From positions 8,547,219-8,611,218 of the forward strand of contig NC_064444.1 of the NCBI RefSeq assembly GCF_023343835.1: DNA of 64,000 nt, read 5' to 3'. The DNA is from Lagopus muta. Lineage: Eukaryota > Chordata > Aves > Galliformes > Phasianidae. Under the pieces are notes generated by a model. It had not been told where the DNA came from, made no database searches, and saw only the letters and a list, made by a program, of their open reading frames with translations. The position numbers were made by a program, and so were the translations under genes. This document shows, in pieces, positions 24,871-36,579 of this stretch (position 1 is its first letter; each line of letters begins with the position of its first letter).

Positions 24871-27675
24871 AAAAGGTTTGTTTTTCACTCCATGTGGCTC
24901 TTACTGTTGGGTTTTCTTACAATTCAGATATACAGAACATTTCCTTTTCTCCTGCAGAGCCTGAAATGGTAGCATTTTGATAATCTATTTGGTTCATCCT
25001 AGCAAATTTCTTAAAAATGGATTTACTAAATACACTCACTTTTATGATTATCAGGTTACATACAGGAATATTTTTCTTCTGAGGAAAAAAGAAAGCAGAA
25101 ATCAGGAGATTATCTTTAGAGACATGATGAATTTAATCACATAATTGCTCACAGGAACACAGATGCTGAAGAGTCACATGGAGGATGGAAAAATACTTAC
25201 TACTAGGCTAACAGCACTTTTAATTGCTGTCTGTTCTTGCAAACAAAATCAAATCAGTGAAGGGGATTATAGTGAAATTCAGTTTATAGTGTGAATAAAT
25301 CCTGATCATATTTAACTATTTTAATAAGATGAGATGCTATCAATACTACAAGCCTTGGTTTTATTCCAGCTGGGGTAAGTGTATGTCTGACAGGGAACTT
25401 AATTCCTTGACTTGTGTATATATACATAAAATGGAGGGTTTAGTACATGAGTTAGCAAAGAAATGTAGCCTAGCTTGGATAGGCAATAAAAAATGAACAC
25501 CAGGCTTCTTTTCAGAGGCTTAGAGCTGAATGGTGTGCTCAGAGACTGGGTTGAATGTGTAACTAGTGCCAAGCCCGATGCCTTGTTATACAGAGCAAAT
25601 CACAACCTCCCTTCTCTCTGTCAGCCAGTGGCAGTAGAACCAGTGCGGTCATAATACAGTCTGAGACAGTGCATGTTTTACTGAGTCTTAATCAGCTCAG
25701 GATGTGCAAGTTATCAAATAATATTATTTTCTCAAATATTTCACAAGATCTTGAATCATTGTGTAATTGTTAGTGGTTTACAATGTCAGATTCACTAACA
25801 GATATATGTCTAAAGTTTAGGTTCTTCTCAGAAGCAGACTTCCCAATGTAGAATTACATGAGAATTTGGAAAAGTGAGAAGAAGAAATCTAGAGTCATGT
25901 GGAACAGGAAGCTGTGTGCTGTTTCCTAAGAAGACAAGCTGATCTAACACACTGCTTTGCAAGTTATTTTATTCCCTTCAGTCAAGGAGGATCTTTGGTC
26001 CATTCAGATTCTACAGCTCTGATTCCTCTTCCAAATGATGCTACTTCTGTCCATTCACTCACTGAGCAGATCAGAGCTTCCTTTTCTAATTATCTGACGC
26101 ACATCCTTTTCTAGTAAAGACTGTTACCCAGGAAGGAAATATGAAGATGTGTGTTACTCATCCCTCTTGCTTAAAATGTGTGAATGAAAGAGCTTAAGAC
26201 TGATTTCCATATTCTCCATGCTACAGAGCTGTTCTATTTTTATGCCACTGTCAGAGAAATAGGGAAAATGATAACTGGCAGTATCAGACATCTTCAGACT
26301 TAAAAGATTTAAAAAGAAAAAGCTTCAAAATCACCATTTTGGGGTCTGTTTCAAATTATAAGCAAGTTTTATTTTAGGTACCAAAGAACCAGGTTCCCAG
26401 AAACTTATCTTCTTAAAGCCCAGATGACCTCAGTGGGAGTTTAATAAATTCCCAGATACGCTCATTAATTTAGGCAAGTGAACTCTTCAATTTGCTTTGG
26501 CCCTTAGTTAAATGCAAAAGATATTGCATTTTGCAAGATCGCACCTGGCATGGCAAAGTAGGGACAGAAATATGTGGCTTACCTTTCCTGTTTGATTGCC
26601 TTCTACAATTGTCTCCAATTATGAGAGTTATGTGCTCTTCAGTTATATGAGAACACCCTGTGCCTGGAACTTGACTGTTTCAGTGTACCCTGACTTAGCT
26701 TAGGTTACTTGTTCCTTTCTGAGTTGTTTATGTGTTGTTCCGTTGTCTTTGCTCTTGGGCGAATGCTAAAAATAAGAATTTGCTTATCTAATTTGTACGG
26801 ATCTTCACAGTGAATGTGATTTCACTGTCTCCTTTACCCTCAAGCAGTGGACAGATTTTCCAAACCTTATGACTACGGACTATGCATTTATTGCTGTCAT
26901 AAGTCAGAGTATTTTTCCTTTTAATACTGACACGTCAAATTAAGACACCATTTTTTTTCATAGGGAGCAGCTAGAGATTATAGTTTGTTTGTTCTGATTT
27001 GGGCTCTGGACCTGCTGACTCAGACCTGATTATATTTATTTCCAGTTCTGTACTGGTTTATAAACCTTATAAACTTGTTTACTTTAATCATACCTTAAAA
27101 TGTGCTAACACATTTTTTTTGTTTTTCTTTAGAATACATGGGGAAATTGTATTTGGTGTTAGATTGATAGCTTTTATGACCGGAGAAGAATCAGAGTAAG
27201 CTTCCCCTTGCTGCTAGTCCCTGTACTAAAAGCTTTGCCAGGTATGCCATCCCAAACAAAGATCAGGTTACTCCACCTCTAAACCTGTCCTGTCACTGCC
27301 TGCTCTACCAAAACAATTCAAGACAACTTCATGTTTGTCAACCAGGACTCTTTTTGCAGGAAATCTTGTTCATTTTTCTAAAAAAAAATCTTCATTACAA
27401 AGGTAACCAAATGGGCTTTTTCTGCTGTGGTTTGAGTTCAATCAGAAAAGATGCATTTCAATTGTCTCTATCAAAAATCAGTAGAAAGCTTTAAAAATGA
27501 ACCTCTGGGTGGCAGTTTGAGATATAGGCTGGTTGTTTAAGTTTATGCAGACACAGTTTTTTTTTTTTCTGTTCTATTGCACATAACAAGAATAAGCAGT
27601 TTAGTTCCTGTTTTAAAAGGCCTAACAGGTAGTATTTTTTAAAGCAGAAAGGAAGATGGTCAGTCCAGGTGTATA
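24871..27675. other. A+T-rich non-coding stretch
   Basis: No gene or clear mobile element seen. The ancient CR1 copy may extend a little into the left edge. Confidence 0.45.
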
Positions 27676-27790
27676 TAGAATCATAGAATCATAGAATCGC
27701 CAAGGTTGGAAAAGACCTAAAAGATCATCCAGTCCAACCGTTCACCTATCACCAGTAGCTCCCACTAAACCATGTCCCTCAACACAATCA
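27676..27790 (-). mobile_element. CR1 retrotransposon 3' tail
   Basis: It begins with the diagnostic CR1 3'-terminal octamer repeats in reverse complement (agaatcat, agaatcat, agaatc) at about 27677-27698. Next come caaggttggaaaagaccta and gatcatccagtccaacc, the conserved CR1 3' untranslated hairpin region, and then a cccactaaaccatgtccctc block. Only about 115 bases of the 3' end remain, the usual outcome of the severe 5' truncation of CR1 insertions. It is less diverged than the other relics in this window and carries no coding sequence. Confidence 0.93.
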
Positions 27791-29337
27791 TACTGAGTAT
27801 TGGTGTTAAGAGCTTTTATCTATGTATTTTTGATTATGTAATGTTATCTATGTAGGGAAGATTAAAAATGCACTTTATGATGATCTTTTTTTTCTAGTTG
27901 AACTGAGCAAATGATATTGAAAACAACATAGCAGTAAGTTGCAGCAGTTCAAAACTTCTGTGTGTCCCAGCTCCAGTTGTAGAACTGTTTTACCACTGAG
28001 CTGCTCAGTGTTTGTGGTGACTGTGTAATTGAGGATTGGTTAATTGTGGTGGCTTCAATGTGTGTAGAAGCATCCTAGAACAATGAGAGTATCTTTGGAC
28101 TAGTTTCCTTGGACAATAAGCAGAGCTTTTGAAACAGAACTTGTGAGCAATAGAAGTTCCCTAAGAAACTCAGCAAACTAAAGAAGGTGATTGAGCTGTA
28201 CTGCTGGCATTCAAGTTTACAGGCCTGCAATGTTTAGGGATAACTTAAGTAGTAAGATTTGTCAATGTCAAAGATGAGAAAAGAACTGTTAGTGAGCACA
28301 ATACAACCAGATGGGCAACAAGTCAAATACAAAATATGTGGACTACACAAGGGAGAGAGGTAAAGCATAAAGTGGAGGAAAAGGTAATTGTGGCTGAGTG
28401 AAGATGAGAGAGAAAGATGGAGAACCCTAATTTAAACCCAAGAAACATTCAAAAATCAGTTCTGATGTGAGTATACAGGCTTTTTTATAATTTATAATTA
28501 ACTCACTCAAGAAGTACATGTGTGGACCTGTTTACTTTCATGATATCATCATATATGTGGAATTTTGCCTCTGGAGAAGCAAAACTGACAATGCATTTGA
28601 ATAACAAATTTTTGCTTAACAAACACACTAGAAACATCAGAACATCTCCTCTCCCTCACCCTGCCACGTATCTAGTGCCTAACCTGAGCCAGAAACTGTT
28701 TAAGGCCATAAGAATTTAGTACACAGGGTCTTATTTTAGCATCCATGTTAGTGATCAGCTGGCAAAACCTTTAGTATGAGAATAGATCTTTAGCCAGATT
28801 CTGAGCCTAGATGCATCAATATGGATATAAATTAATTTCCAAAGCTCTGATTGAAGCTGTCCAGAAAATTTGTTGTCTCTGAATTTGGAATTCAGTGCTT
28901 CCCCTGCAATCTTTTTATTCTAAGAGAGGTCAGATTCCTTGAGGGAATAATGAATTATCTAAGACATCTATCAAATTTCCCTGATAATGTGACACTGTCG
29001 TAAAATAGGTCAGTGTAGTTTAGGGTTGCTTTCGAATCTACAGTGGAGACAAAGGGGTCTTTTAATTGTCCTATGGAAAATGAGATTAGTTATTACAGGG
29101 AAGATGTAGAGAGATGAGAGCTCTAAGAAAATTTAAAATATTCTAAGTCTGCAAAACCAGGTGAGATTAAATACTTCTAAGTAATTCAATACTGTTGGCT
29201 GATATTTACAGGTGCTTGAAAGGCAGTACAGTTCCAGCATAGTACATACTGTGACCACAAGCTTGCATACTTCTGGACTCATCAGTATGGTAAAATGTAG
29301 GAACAAACAAAAGAAAGTTGTTTTTTTTGTTGTTGTG

Positions 29338-29369
<32 letters not shown>
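29338..29369. repeat. Back-to-back T18 and A14 runs (palindromic homopolymer)
   Basis: Eighteen T bases are followed directly by fourteen A bases, preceded by a TTG-rich stretch from about 29319. The two runs are self-complementary and could fold into a hairpin. Because of this, two overlapping frames on opposite strands (29133-29417 and 29212-29430) both appear open and give poly-Phe/poly-Lys; neither is a gene. Confidence 0.9.
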
Positions 29370-30120
29370 GGAACAGAGCAAAGGAAAGATGTTTCTAAGA
29401 TTAAAACTAGGAATCATGTCCTACCAGTAAGGCTTGGAGCTGTTTGCAAGCAGTCATAGATTGAAGTATTTAAAATAAGATAAATAACAGCATTCTTAGC
29501 AATGTTTTTCTCTGAAGATAGAGAATGAAATTATTCTTCTGGAAAAATTAGTGGAAACTTCTGAAGCCATCTGAAGTTATCCATAGCCTGCAAGAATAAT
29601 TTCTGAAAAGTACTTATGGCTAAAGGAAGTGTATAGCCTATCCACATGGCAGATCCCATGATCCTTAACAATCCTTTTAATGAAGAAGTATAAGAGAAAT
29701 CATGAGTAGTTAGATTTAGGTCAAGGCCTACAAGAGGATATTTAATTTGGCATCCATGAAGAAGCCTGGATTTATCATGTGGTGTTAATCTAGGTACTCT
29801 GCTTGTCCTCATTTATCTTCCCTTCATAGCTACCAAGATCTTCAGAAATACATTTCAGCACGTTGGGAAAACTGTTTTTGCTCACAGCTAGTAATGAAGA
29901 AATAATGTAATTAATTGCTTTTATGTAATGGTACTTGGCAGATTAATGTAGACTGCTACACAGAATAAAGCTAGTGCTATTTCTGGAATACCAATTAGGA
30001 ATGTCTTGACCAAAGGCTTGAAACAAGCAAGCATTTGAGTGTCTTTTCATCTTGCAGAAAACACTGACATCAGTGGCTGTTGTCAAAGGTGTTCAAAAGA
30101 GAACTCCAGAGATTGAGAGC

Positions 30121-30134
30121 TTTTTTTTTTTTTT
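30121..30134. repeat. T14 homopolymer
   Basis: Fourteen consecutive T bases. No recognisable retrotransposon body is attached on either side. Confidence 0.8.
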
Positions 30135-31479
30135 ACGGAGTAATGGCAGTGCAGGCTGTACATGTACTCAGCCGCCTCTGTCACAGTCCTGTAGCTCTTT
30201 ACTCCTGTCATCTCTGCAAATCTTACAAGGGCATTAATTCCACCAGCTCCTGGGGATGAAGTGATGTGGTCTGAAATGAGGCCACCCAATATGCTGCACT
30301 GGAAAGCATAAAGCTACTTTTCAGTAAGATGCATTCTCAGCCAGAGCCATGAAGTTCTTGTGTTGGGGGTATTTACAGTCACCTCCAAAAATTTTTAACC
30401 TGGGATGTTTAATAAGTACTCCTTTCCTCTGTAATATCAGAAGTGTAACTGTACTTACTGTCCATAAGTCTGGAAGGACTTTACAAGGACAACTTGCTGA
30501 ACAACTGCATGCAGATCTGTGGCAGAGCATTTCCTGTGTGAAGTTCTATGCACACGAAAGCATGGTGTCTTGGCAGAGAAGCTCAATCTGTGTTTGGTAA
30601 AGGATCTTGCTCAAGCAGTGCTCATTCTGAGAGGATCTGTGGGTGGGATGAAACCAGGAAGGCTGCCAGGCTACCCAGTGACTCAGAGGAGGAACTCCCT
30701 TCGTTGTGTGGGGAATTCAGAACCAACAGGTTGAAAAGCTGAGGCACAAATGGTGGGTGAATTAAATGGGCTTCTGTCACACTGTTTGAGAATCTGATCC
30801 TGTGTGAGTCAGACTATGCAATAGTAAAGTCCCTGTGTTGTCTTAAAATCTAAAACTAAATTAATCTTTTTATTTTTGTAAATGGGTCAACAAAACAGCA
30901 TATCTCCATTCTAATGACTTGAGATTTGAGTAACCTCTTTCCCTCAATTTGAGAAATGTTAGAGTAGATTAAATCATTTGTTGCTCTTACTGCACAGCGG
31001 CATCACAAACCAAATGCATGAGGGCATTTTTGAGGAGATGGCTGCTTCTTTTTTCTATGGCTTGTAAAATGCTCCCAATATGTTATCTTTAGACATTTCA
31101 TCAACCCATTTATTTTTTTTTTTTAAATTCCCTTCTCATTTCAATAACAAATCCCAAATAAAACATATAAACTGCTATTTATAAAATACTGTGAGTTGGG
31201 ACTTCTGCTGATTACATTTTGAAGTTCATACAGTTCTGAACAACTGGGAATGGTTTCTCTCCTGCTAATTCTACCGTGAAGAGAAAATGAACTGAATTCA
31301 ACTGGGTAAATCCTATTTTAGTTATGGATCCACTACTTTGTGATTTGCTGTCTGATTGCCTACTTTTGATCGTTTATATTCTTATCACCAGTATTTCCTT
31401 CTCTCTGGGACTCTTACATGGGAACTGCTCACAAGAAATCACATGAAATAGCTTATAAAGTCTTAATACCTGAGCAATA

Positions 31480-32231
31480 AGTGGAACCGCAGCTCTACTG
31501 TTGTGATGCTGAAGCCCTCCCAGGCCTGGCACTGCCGAGGGGACAGCCACAGTCACACACAGCTGTTCCAGGCTGAGGAACAGCCACTGCCGCCCCGCTG
31601 CTGGCTGCTTTCATTGTCTGTGCCTCCTGAAAGGGGAGAGGGGGACTGAAGGACACAAGCTACAACCAAACGGCCTGCAAGCGATGAGGATGTTCGAATT
31701 CCTTTCCTGCTTGTGGCAGTGCGGTTGATTAGCACAGAGCAGCTAGCTAATGGGCCTGCTATGATGTGTGCTGGCCGTCTGGCACCCCAGTTCACACTCT
31801 GGAGCTGTTGGCGCCAAAACCTGCAGCCATCCTCAGTCAGGTGGGGCAGCCATCTTCCCTCACCTCCACGGTATGGAGCAGCCGGTGCTTGTGAGCGCGG
31901 CTGGAGAGATAGCCGTCATTATTCCGAGCACTCCAGGAGGCCTTAATGGCCCCTTAACAGCCTTTCTTGGAAGTCGTCCACGTGCGAAGACCGAGCTGTG
32001 AGGAGGCAGCGCTGATCTTCAGCTTAGCCACAACCTGCCCTTGTTGTCAGAGCCTTCACTTGTGCTCTGATCTTGTACTTCGTTCACAGACCTTTCACCT
32101 CACTGTGGATCTGCCCGGTGAGGATCCTTTCTCCCTCCCAGCACCTCACTCTGGGGAGACTGAGGAGGGCACTGACCGGTGGGGATGAGCCCAGGCGGAG
32201 GCAGCTGAGCAGCACTCTTCCAGGGCACCAG
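31480..32231 (+). promoter_or_regulatory. CpG-enriched block, candidate promoter or first exon
   Basis: Seen: this is the only stretch in the window with many CpG dinucleotides. Local clusters include actgccgccccgc (about 31586), gcggttg (about 31722), gagcgcggc (about 31896), and cgtccacgtgcgaagaccg (about 31975). It contains an exact E2F-type palindrome TTGGCGCCAA at 31808-31817 and a canonical E-box CACGTG at 31979-31984. It ends in a donor-like ACCAG with gtatgc at 32227-32237. Retained CpGs in an otherwise CpG-depleted region usually mean an unmethylated promoter, though a young GC-rich repeat would look similar. Overlapping frames here (up to 80 codons) show no recognisable domain. Plus-strand transcription is suggested only by the donor-like sequence. 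The outer limits are approximate. Confidence 0.4.
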
Positions 32232-32914
32232 GTATGCAAGGAAATAAGCTGATGCATAACTCTGACATCAGACGTTAAAATCCAATTTCTCTGAAGGCTG
32301 TTTTCTGCCATTCTCCGTTTTTGCTGTCAAGGGAGCTTTTTGTATGTACTGATAATGTCATGGTACAGTAACACTGCCTTCATGAAGGGCCTTCTGTGAA
32401 TGAAGGGAATGAAAAGGCAAGATTTGAACTATGTGACCTTCATTTTTCCTTCATTTTTCTACAGCTATTGTGCCCTTTCTATGAGTGATGGGAAGCCCTA
32501 GGCAGGAGGGAAGAGTATCTCGCAGTTAATCTTTCAAAGCCTTGCCATTTTCTCTTTTTAAATAGCATATAGCATATGCTCTACTTCTACTTGTCCAAGT
32601 GATGGGGCAAAGAAAAGGAATAAGGGCAGTTTTTCCTCCTTGGGTTTTACCAAAAGAGCAACTATGAGGTTGCTCTCTTTATTACAAGGCATGAGCCTGC
32701 TCAAGCTGGCTGACCTCATGATTTTAAACATGCGCTTAAGCTGTTAACTTCAAACTCAGATACAGGCTTTTTGTTAGTCTTTGAAATTGAGAATTTGTTC
32801 TAAGTTTGTATGCATAAGTGAAACTTTCAGTTCTTGTAGTGCCAGCACTGAGTTGTATATAAATCTGTTCTTATAATGCTGAGGCTTTGATAATGTTTTT
32901 TTTTTTCCACTTAG

Positions 32915-32989
32915 CTGCAGCTGACATGCAGAAATATCTATGATCTACCTGAGGGACTCCTTCCATGGACACTTCCAGTGGTATCATGG
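32915..32989 (+). other. Candidate non-coding exon downstream of the CpG block
   Basis: A long T run followed by ccacttag makes a good splice acceptor ending at 32914. After 75 bases, catgg followed by gttagt (from 32990) makes a plausible donor. It lies about 680 bases after the donor-like end of the CpG block, so the pair could be spliced. No open frame continues usefully through it, so if real it would be 5' untranslated or a long non-coding RNA exon. Sites of this quality also occur by chance. Confidence 0.18.
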
Positions 32990-33363
32990 GTTAGTACTTC
33001 ACTTTCACAAACTACAAGTATATTTGCTAGGCAGGAAAAGGAAAGATATCTGTGTCTGATGTCAGAATTATTGTAGCCAGATGCAGATACAAACTCTAGA
33101 TGCAAATTCTTTCTTAAGCTTAGTGTTAGTTTTTATTCAAGCTGACTTAAAAGATTTTAAAAGAACCTGGCTCACAGATTTGAAGGTATCATTGTTACTG
33201 CATGAGATTCAATTTTAAAGCATTTAATTTGTTGAAGTCTTAAAATCCTGTGTGAGTTGAAAATGTCTCGTTTTACTAGAAAAGATTTTGCTTCAATAAC
33301 CATAGTAATTCTGCCCCTTCTCTGGTGTTTTGCGCACATTTACGTAATTGCTTTTCTTCCAAG

Positions 33364-33520
33364 GCATGTGGAGCATTCCCCATAGCAATATACACTTCTC
33401 AGGACTTCTGCATATGAATTCTCAACTGCAAAGCTGAGAGGTTGGAACAAAAGAAAAGACTGATTCTACCAGTTAGACCTAATGTTGCTAAATGTTGTGA
33501 AGCTAATTCTTTGCCTGCTG
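33364..33520 (+). other. Second candidate non-coding exon
   Basis: The acceptor-like ttgcttttcttccaag ends at 33363 and the donor-like ctg with gtatgtttct starts at 33521, giving 157 bases between. It is offered only as a possible continuation of the candidate transcript above. An A16 run follows at 33540-33555, inside the supposed intron. Confidence 0.12.
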
Positions 33521-36405
33521 GTATGTTTCTAATTGCTTTAAAAAAAAAAAAAAAAGTATGTGCCTTTGCTCTTCTGAGGATATGCTGATTTTGAGAAGGT
33601 ATGGGGAGGAGTATAGCCTAACACTCCTGTGCTATTTCCATTTGTACTGTGGTACGAGTTAGAACCCCAGTTGTGACGGGATTCTCATTGTGTCAGGAAC
33701 ATAGTGAAAGTGAATTCCCAGCCTCAAAGTTCATGGTACCTTAATTACTTCCTTGTTATATGTAACTATATTGCTGTTTATTATTATTTTTGTATATTCT
33801 GTTGCATTTTATACCTCTGCCTTGGTTATCAAACACAGGATTTTTACTAATCCTTTTAATTTAAGAATTCCTGAGCTGTAATTCCATGCATGATATTGAC
33901 TTGGGGTTGACAGAGCTACTGACTCACTCATCATATTTGATCTAGTGAAATGTCTCACCTTTGAAAACCTGCTGGTAGTCATTACCTTCTGTGGGTAGCA
34001 GTAAAGGAGTCCTTTGAAATAACCTATGCCTACTTAAGAAACTTAAGCATTCATTTGTAACAGTATTTTAAGATCAGCCTGTTCCCTAATATTTTTCACC
34101 ACACATTGGTCACATGTGTGAAAAAATTTTGCTGGCATAGTAAAAGAATAAATGGAGAAACAGCTGAGAATAGAGACAGTTTATGTTGACAGTATTTCCA
34201 CTAAAATAACATGAAGAATCCATTTAGGATATATGGAGTCTGTATGGATAGGATCAGTTGGCTCTGCTTAGTAAGGCAAATAGAAATGGATGATGAGAAG
34301 CTGTCATAAAGCAGGATGTCTTACTGGCAGAGCTAAAAAGCCTCAGGAAAAGTACTGCTTACACAGTATTGGAGAATATTCTTTAGGGATGTCATGCAGA
34401 CCTGTTCTTATGCACTTTCCAGGCTATTGGGCTTGATAGGCTTTTGGTTTGACCTAGTATGTCTTATTTTTTTCTCACTCAGAGCTCTTGGAGGAGAGGA
34501 AAGTGGTGTCAGGGAAGCAAGATGGGATTTTACAGCCATACAAATGTCTACTAAACATTTTTGGAGAGAATTTGCATTCTCTTGAAAATGTATGGAATCT
34601 GTAGCTTGCAAGGGAATAATGATATTTAAATAGGTGTTGTAGTGCATTTAAGTACACAGAATCAGTGTGTGATTGGATAGCATTGTGGCCTAATTGTTAC
34701 ATTCATTCAATTAACAGTGTATGGATACATATCTCTGTGTCATGCATTTTATTAGCTCAAATATGCAATTGCAGTGATGCTTCTACAGGGAGATGGAACT
34801 GTATAGCAACCTTGAAAAATGTGAAACAGGTTTACAGGAGGCTTTCCTGGAGAACATTTTGCATCTTGAAAACAGTACCTTGGAAGGAGATTTATCTGGT
34901 TTTTCCCTTCTGCATCACAAGGGTCAGAATGTTTTAAAATGTAGCATTTAAATTTGCTGCCTTTACTTGAACTGTATACCAAAATCTGATTTTTGTCTGC
35001 CATATGCAAAGAGTAAGAAATTTGCTCAGGACTAAACATTATTTTACAATTGCTGTAAAGGTGTAATCTTTCCTGTTAAATACTTGTATTATTAGTAGAA
35101 TAAATATTTGTATAGCTGCTTCATATCTAACTGCATCAAATGAAACTGTAGCCTTGTTGGGTTCCCAAGCATGGAAACAAAAATATTTTATCTCAATTGG
35201 TGACAATCTGTGAGGTTTGCATAATTTCACTTTAACCTCATAGGTGAAATGTTTGTCAGTGGAGTTAAGAATGCATTTTTCAATTTTTTTGGTGAGTTTC
35301 AATTGGATTTAATGCTGAGGCATCATGAGGTGGGATAAGAAATGGAAATATCTATGCCTTTATATACGTAGTTCTTTTATATTCTAGCTCCCAAAACAAG
35401 ATATTAACTGATAATTACTGCCTTACTGAGCAGATTAGACTAAAGCAAAACTTTGTCAAGGTAAACATATTGGTACATCAGTTAAGTAGAATTAAAAAAG
35501 AACTGCAACAAATATTAAGACAGTGCTTGCAAACATCTGTCTGTTTCTGTTCCAGAGCAACCATTTGCTTTATTTAAGGTGTTGCTACATTTTGGGGATG
35601 GAAAGAAGTTAAAAATACTCTCATATTTACATTCCTTGTGCACTAGTGGCTCTATTCTCATTTTTGGTTGGTTTATTTAATCATTGTTCATTTCAGAGCT
35701 GCCTTTGGACTGGAAACTTGTCTCATTTGGCCCCTTTTTATCTTGTGTTATTTATGGATCTGAGTAAGTATTGCACATTTCTACCATGAAAACAAAGATT
35801 GTCTGGGAGAGCTTGTCAGAAGTCATCAGCATGTCACTATGCACATCTGACATTTGAACTGTCAGGATTTACATTTTAACAAGTGCAGTTTCAGCTCACT
35901 TAACTGCTTTCTGCTTGAATGTTAAGGTAATTCTGGCAGAATATGCTTTCTAAACTGCTAAAAAGATAAAGTTCATCTGAATTACTTCAATAGAATGCTA
36001 ATGGCCTAGAGACTTGGTAGTAAAGCAGTTCTGACAACCTTGTTGCATTTGAATAAACAACATCTGACTGCTCAGAGGAACTTTCATGGGACTAATCAAT
36101 GGGTTTTACTTAAATCTAGAGCCATGAGAATAACCATCATTAGATGGCATCATCTTTGTTTCATCAAATTCATTTTCTGAAGACTTATGGGATAATCTTA
36201 GATTTGGAGTAGAAAAGATCTCATTTCCCACAGGTTAATGGTATATAACTTGTCTCTTACCTACCTATTATCTATCACTTGATCTTACTTTTGTTCTTTG
36301 ATAATAAATTAGGTGGTGGTGTTCAATACCTATTTAGTCCAACCTATGCAATTTCGTAGTCAGTGCTAATTTCTTTTTACTGTGAATGTGACAACGGAAT
36401 GCCTG
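33521..36405. other. A+T-rich non-coding stretch
   Basis: No gene or recognisable mobile element seen. It contains an A16 run at 33540-33555. Open frames of 60-95 codons on both strands around 34400-35300 are A+T-driven and overlap each other. Confidence 0.5.
33540..33555. repeat. A16 homopolymer
   Basis: Sixteen consecutive A bases without a recognisable retrotransposed body to the left. Confidence 0.85.
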
Positions 36406-36579
36406 GGCCTGGCAGTGGTGGGCCTGGCAGTGGTGGGCCTGGCAGTGGTGGGCCTGGCAGTGGTGGGCCTGGCAGTGGTGGGCCTGGCAGTGGTGGGCCT
36501 GGCAGTGGTGGGCCTGGCAGTGGTGGGCCTGGCAGTGGTGGGCCTGGCAGTGGTGGGCCTGGCAGTGGTGGGCCTGGCA
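36406..36579. repeat. Perfect minisatellite, 15-base unit, 11.6 copies
   Basis: The unit GGCCTGGCAGTGGTG is repeated eleven full times from 36406 to 36570 without a single mismatch, followed by nine bases of a twelfth copy. The left flank (gcctg) resembles part of a unit. Because the unit length is a multiple of three, several frames stay open across it, giving Gly-Pro-Gly-Ser-Gly-type repeats on the plus strand and Pro-rich or His-His-Cys-Gln-Ala repeats on the minus strand. None has a credible gene context. Complete identity between units implies recent expansion or ongoing homogenisation, so copy number is probably polymorphic. Confidence 0.97.

Larger units (their letters stand above)
27791..31479. 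other. Mostly A+T-rich non-coding stretch
   Basis: No gene seen. It contains the T18/A14 inverted homopolymer pair at 29338-29369 and a T14 run at 30121-30134. The section around 30520-30740 is less A+T-rich, but its overlapping short frames show no known domain. Confidence 0.5.

Noticed and set aside
29133..29430. Overlapping frames with poly-Phe and poly-Lys on opposite strands
   Set aside because: They are artefacts of the abutting T and A homopolymers.
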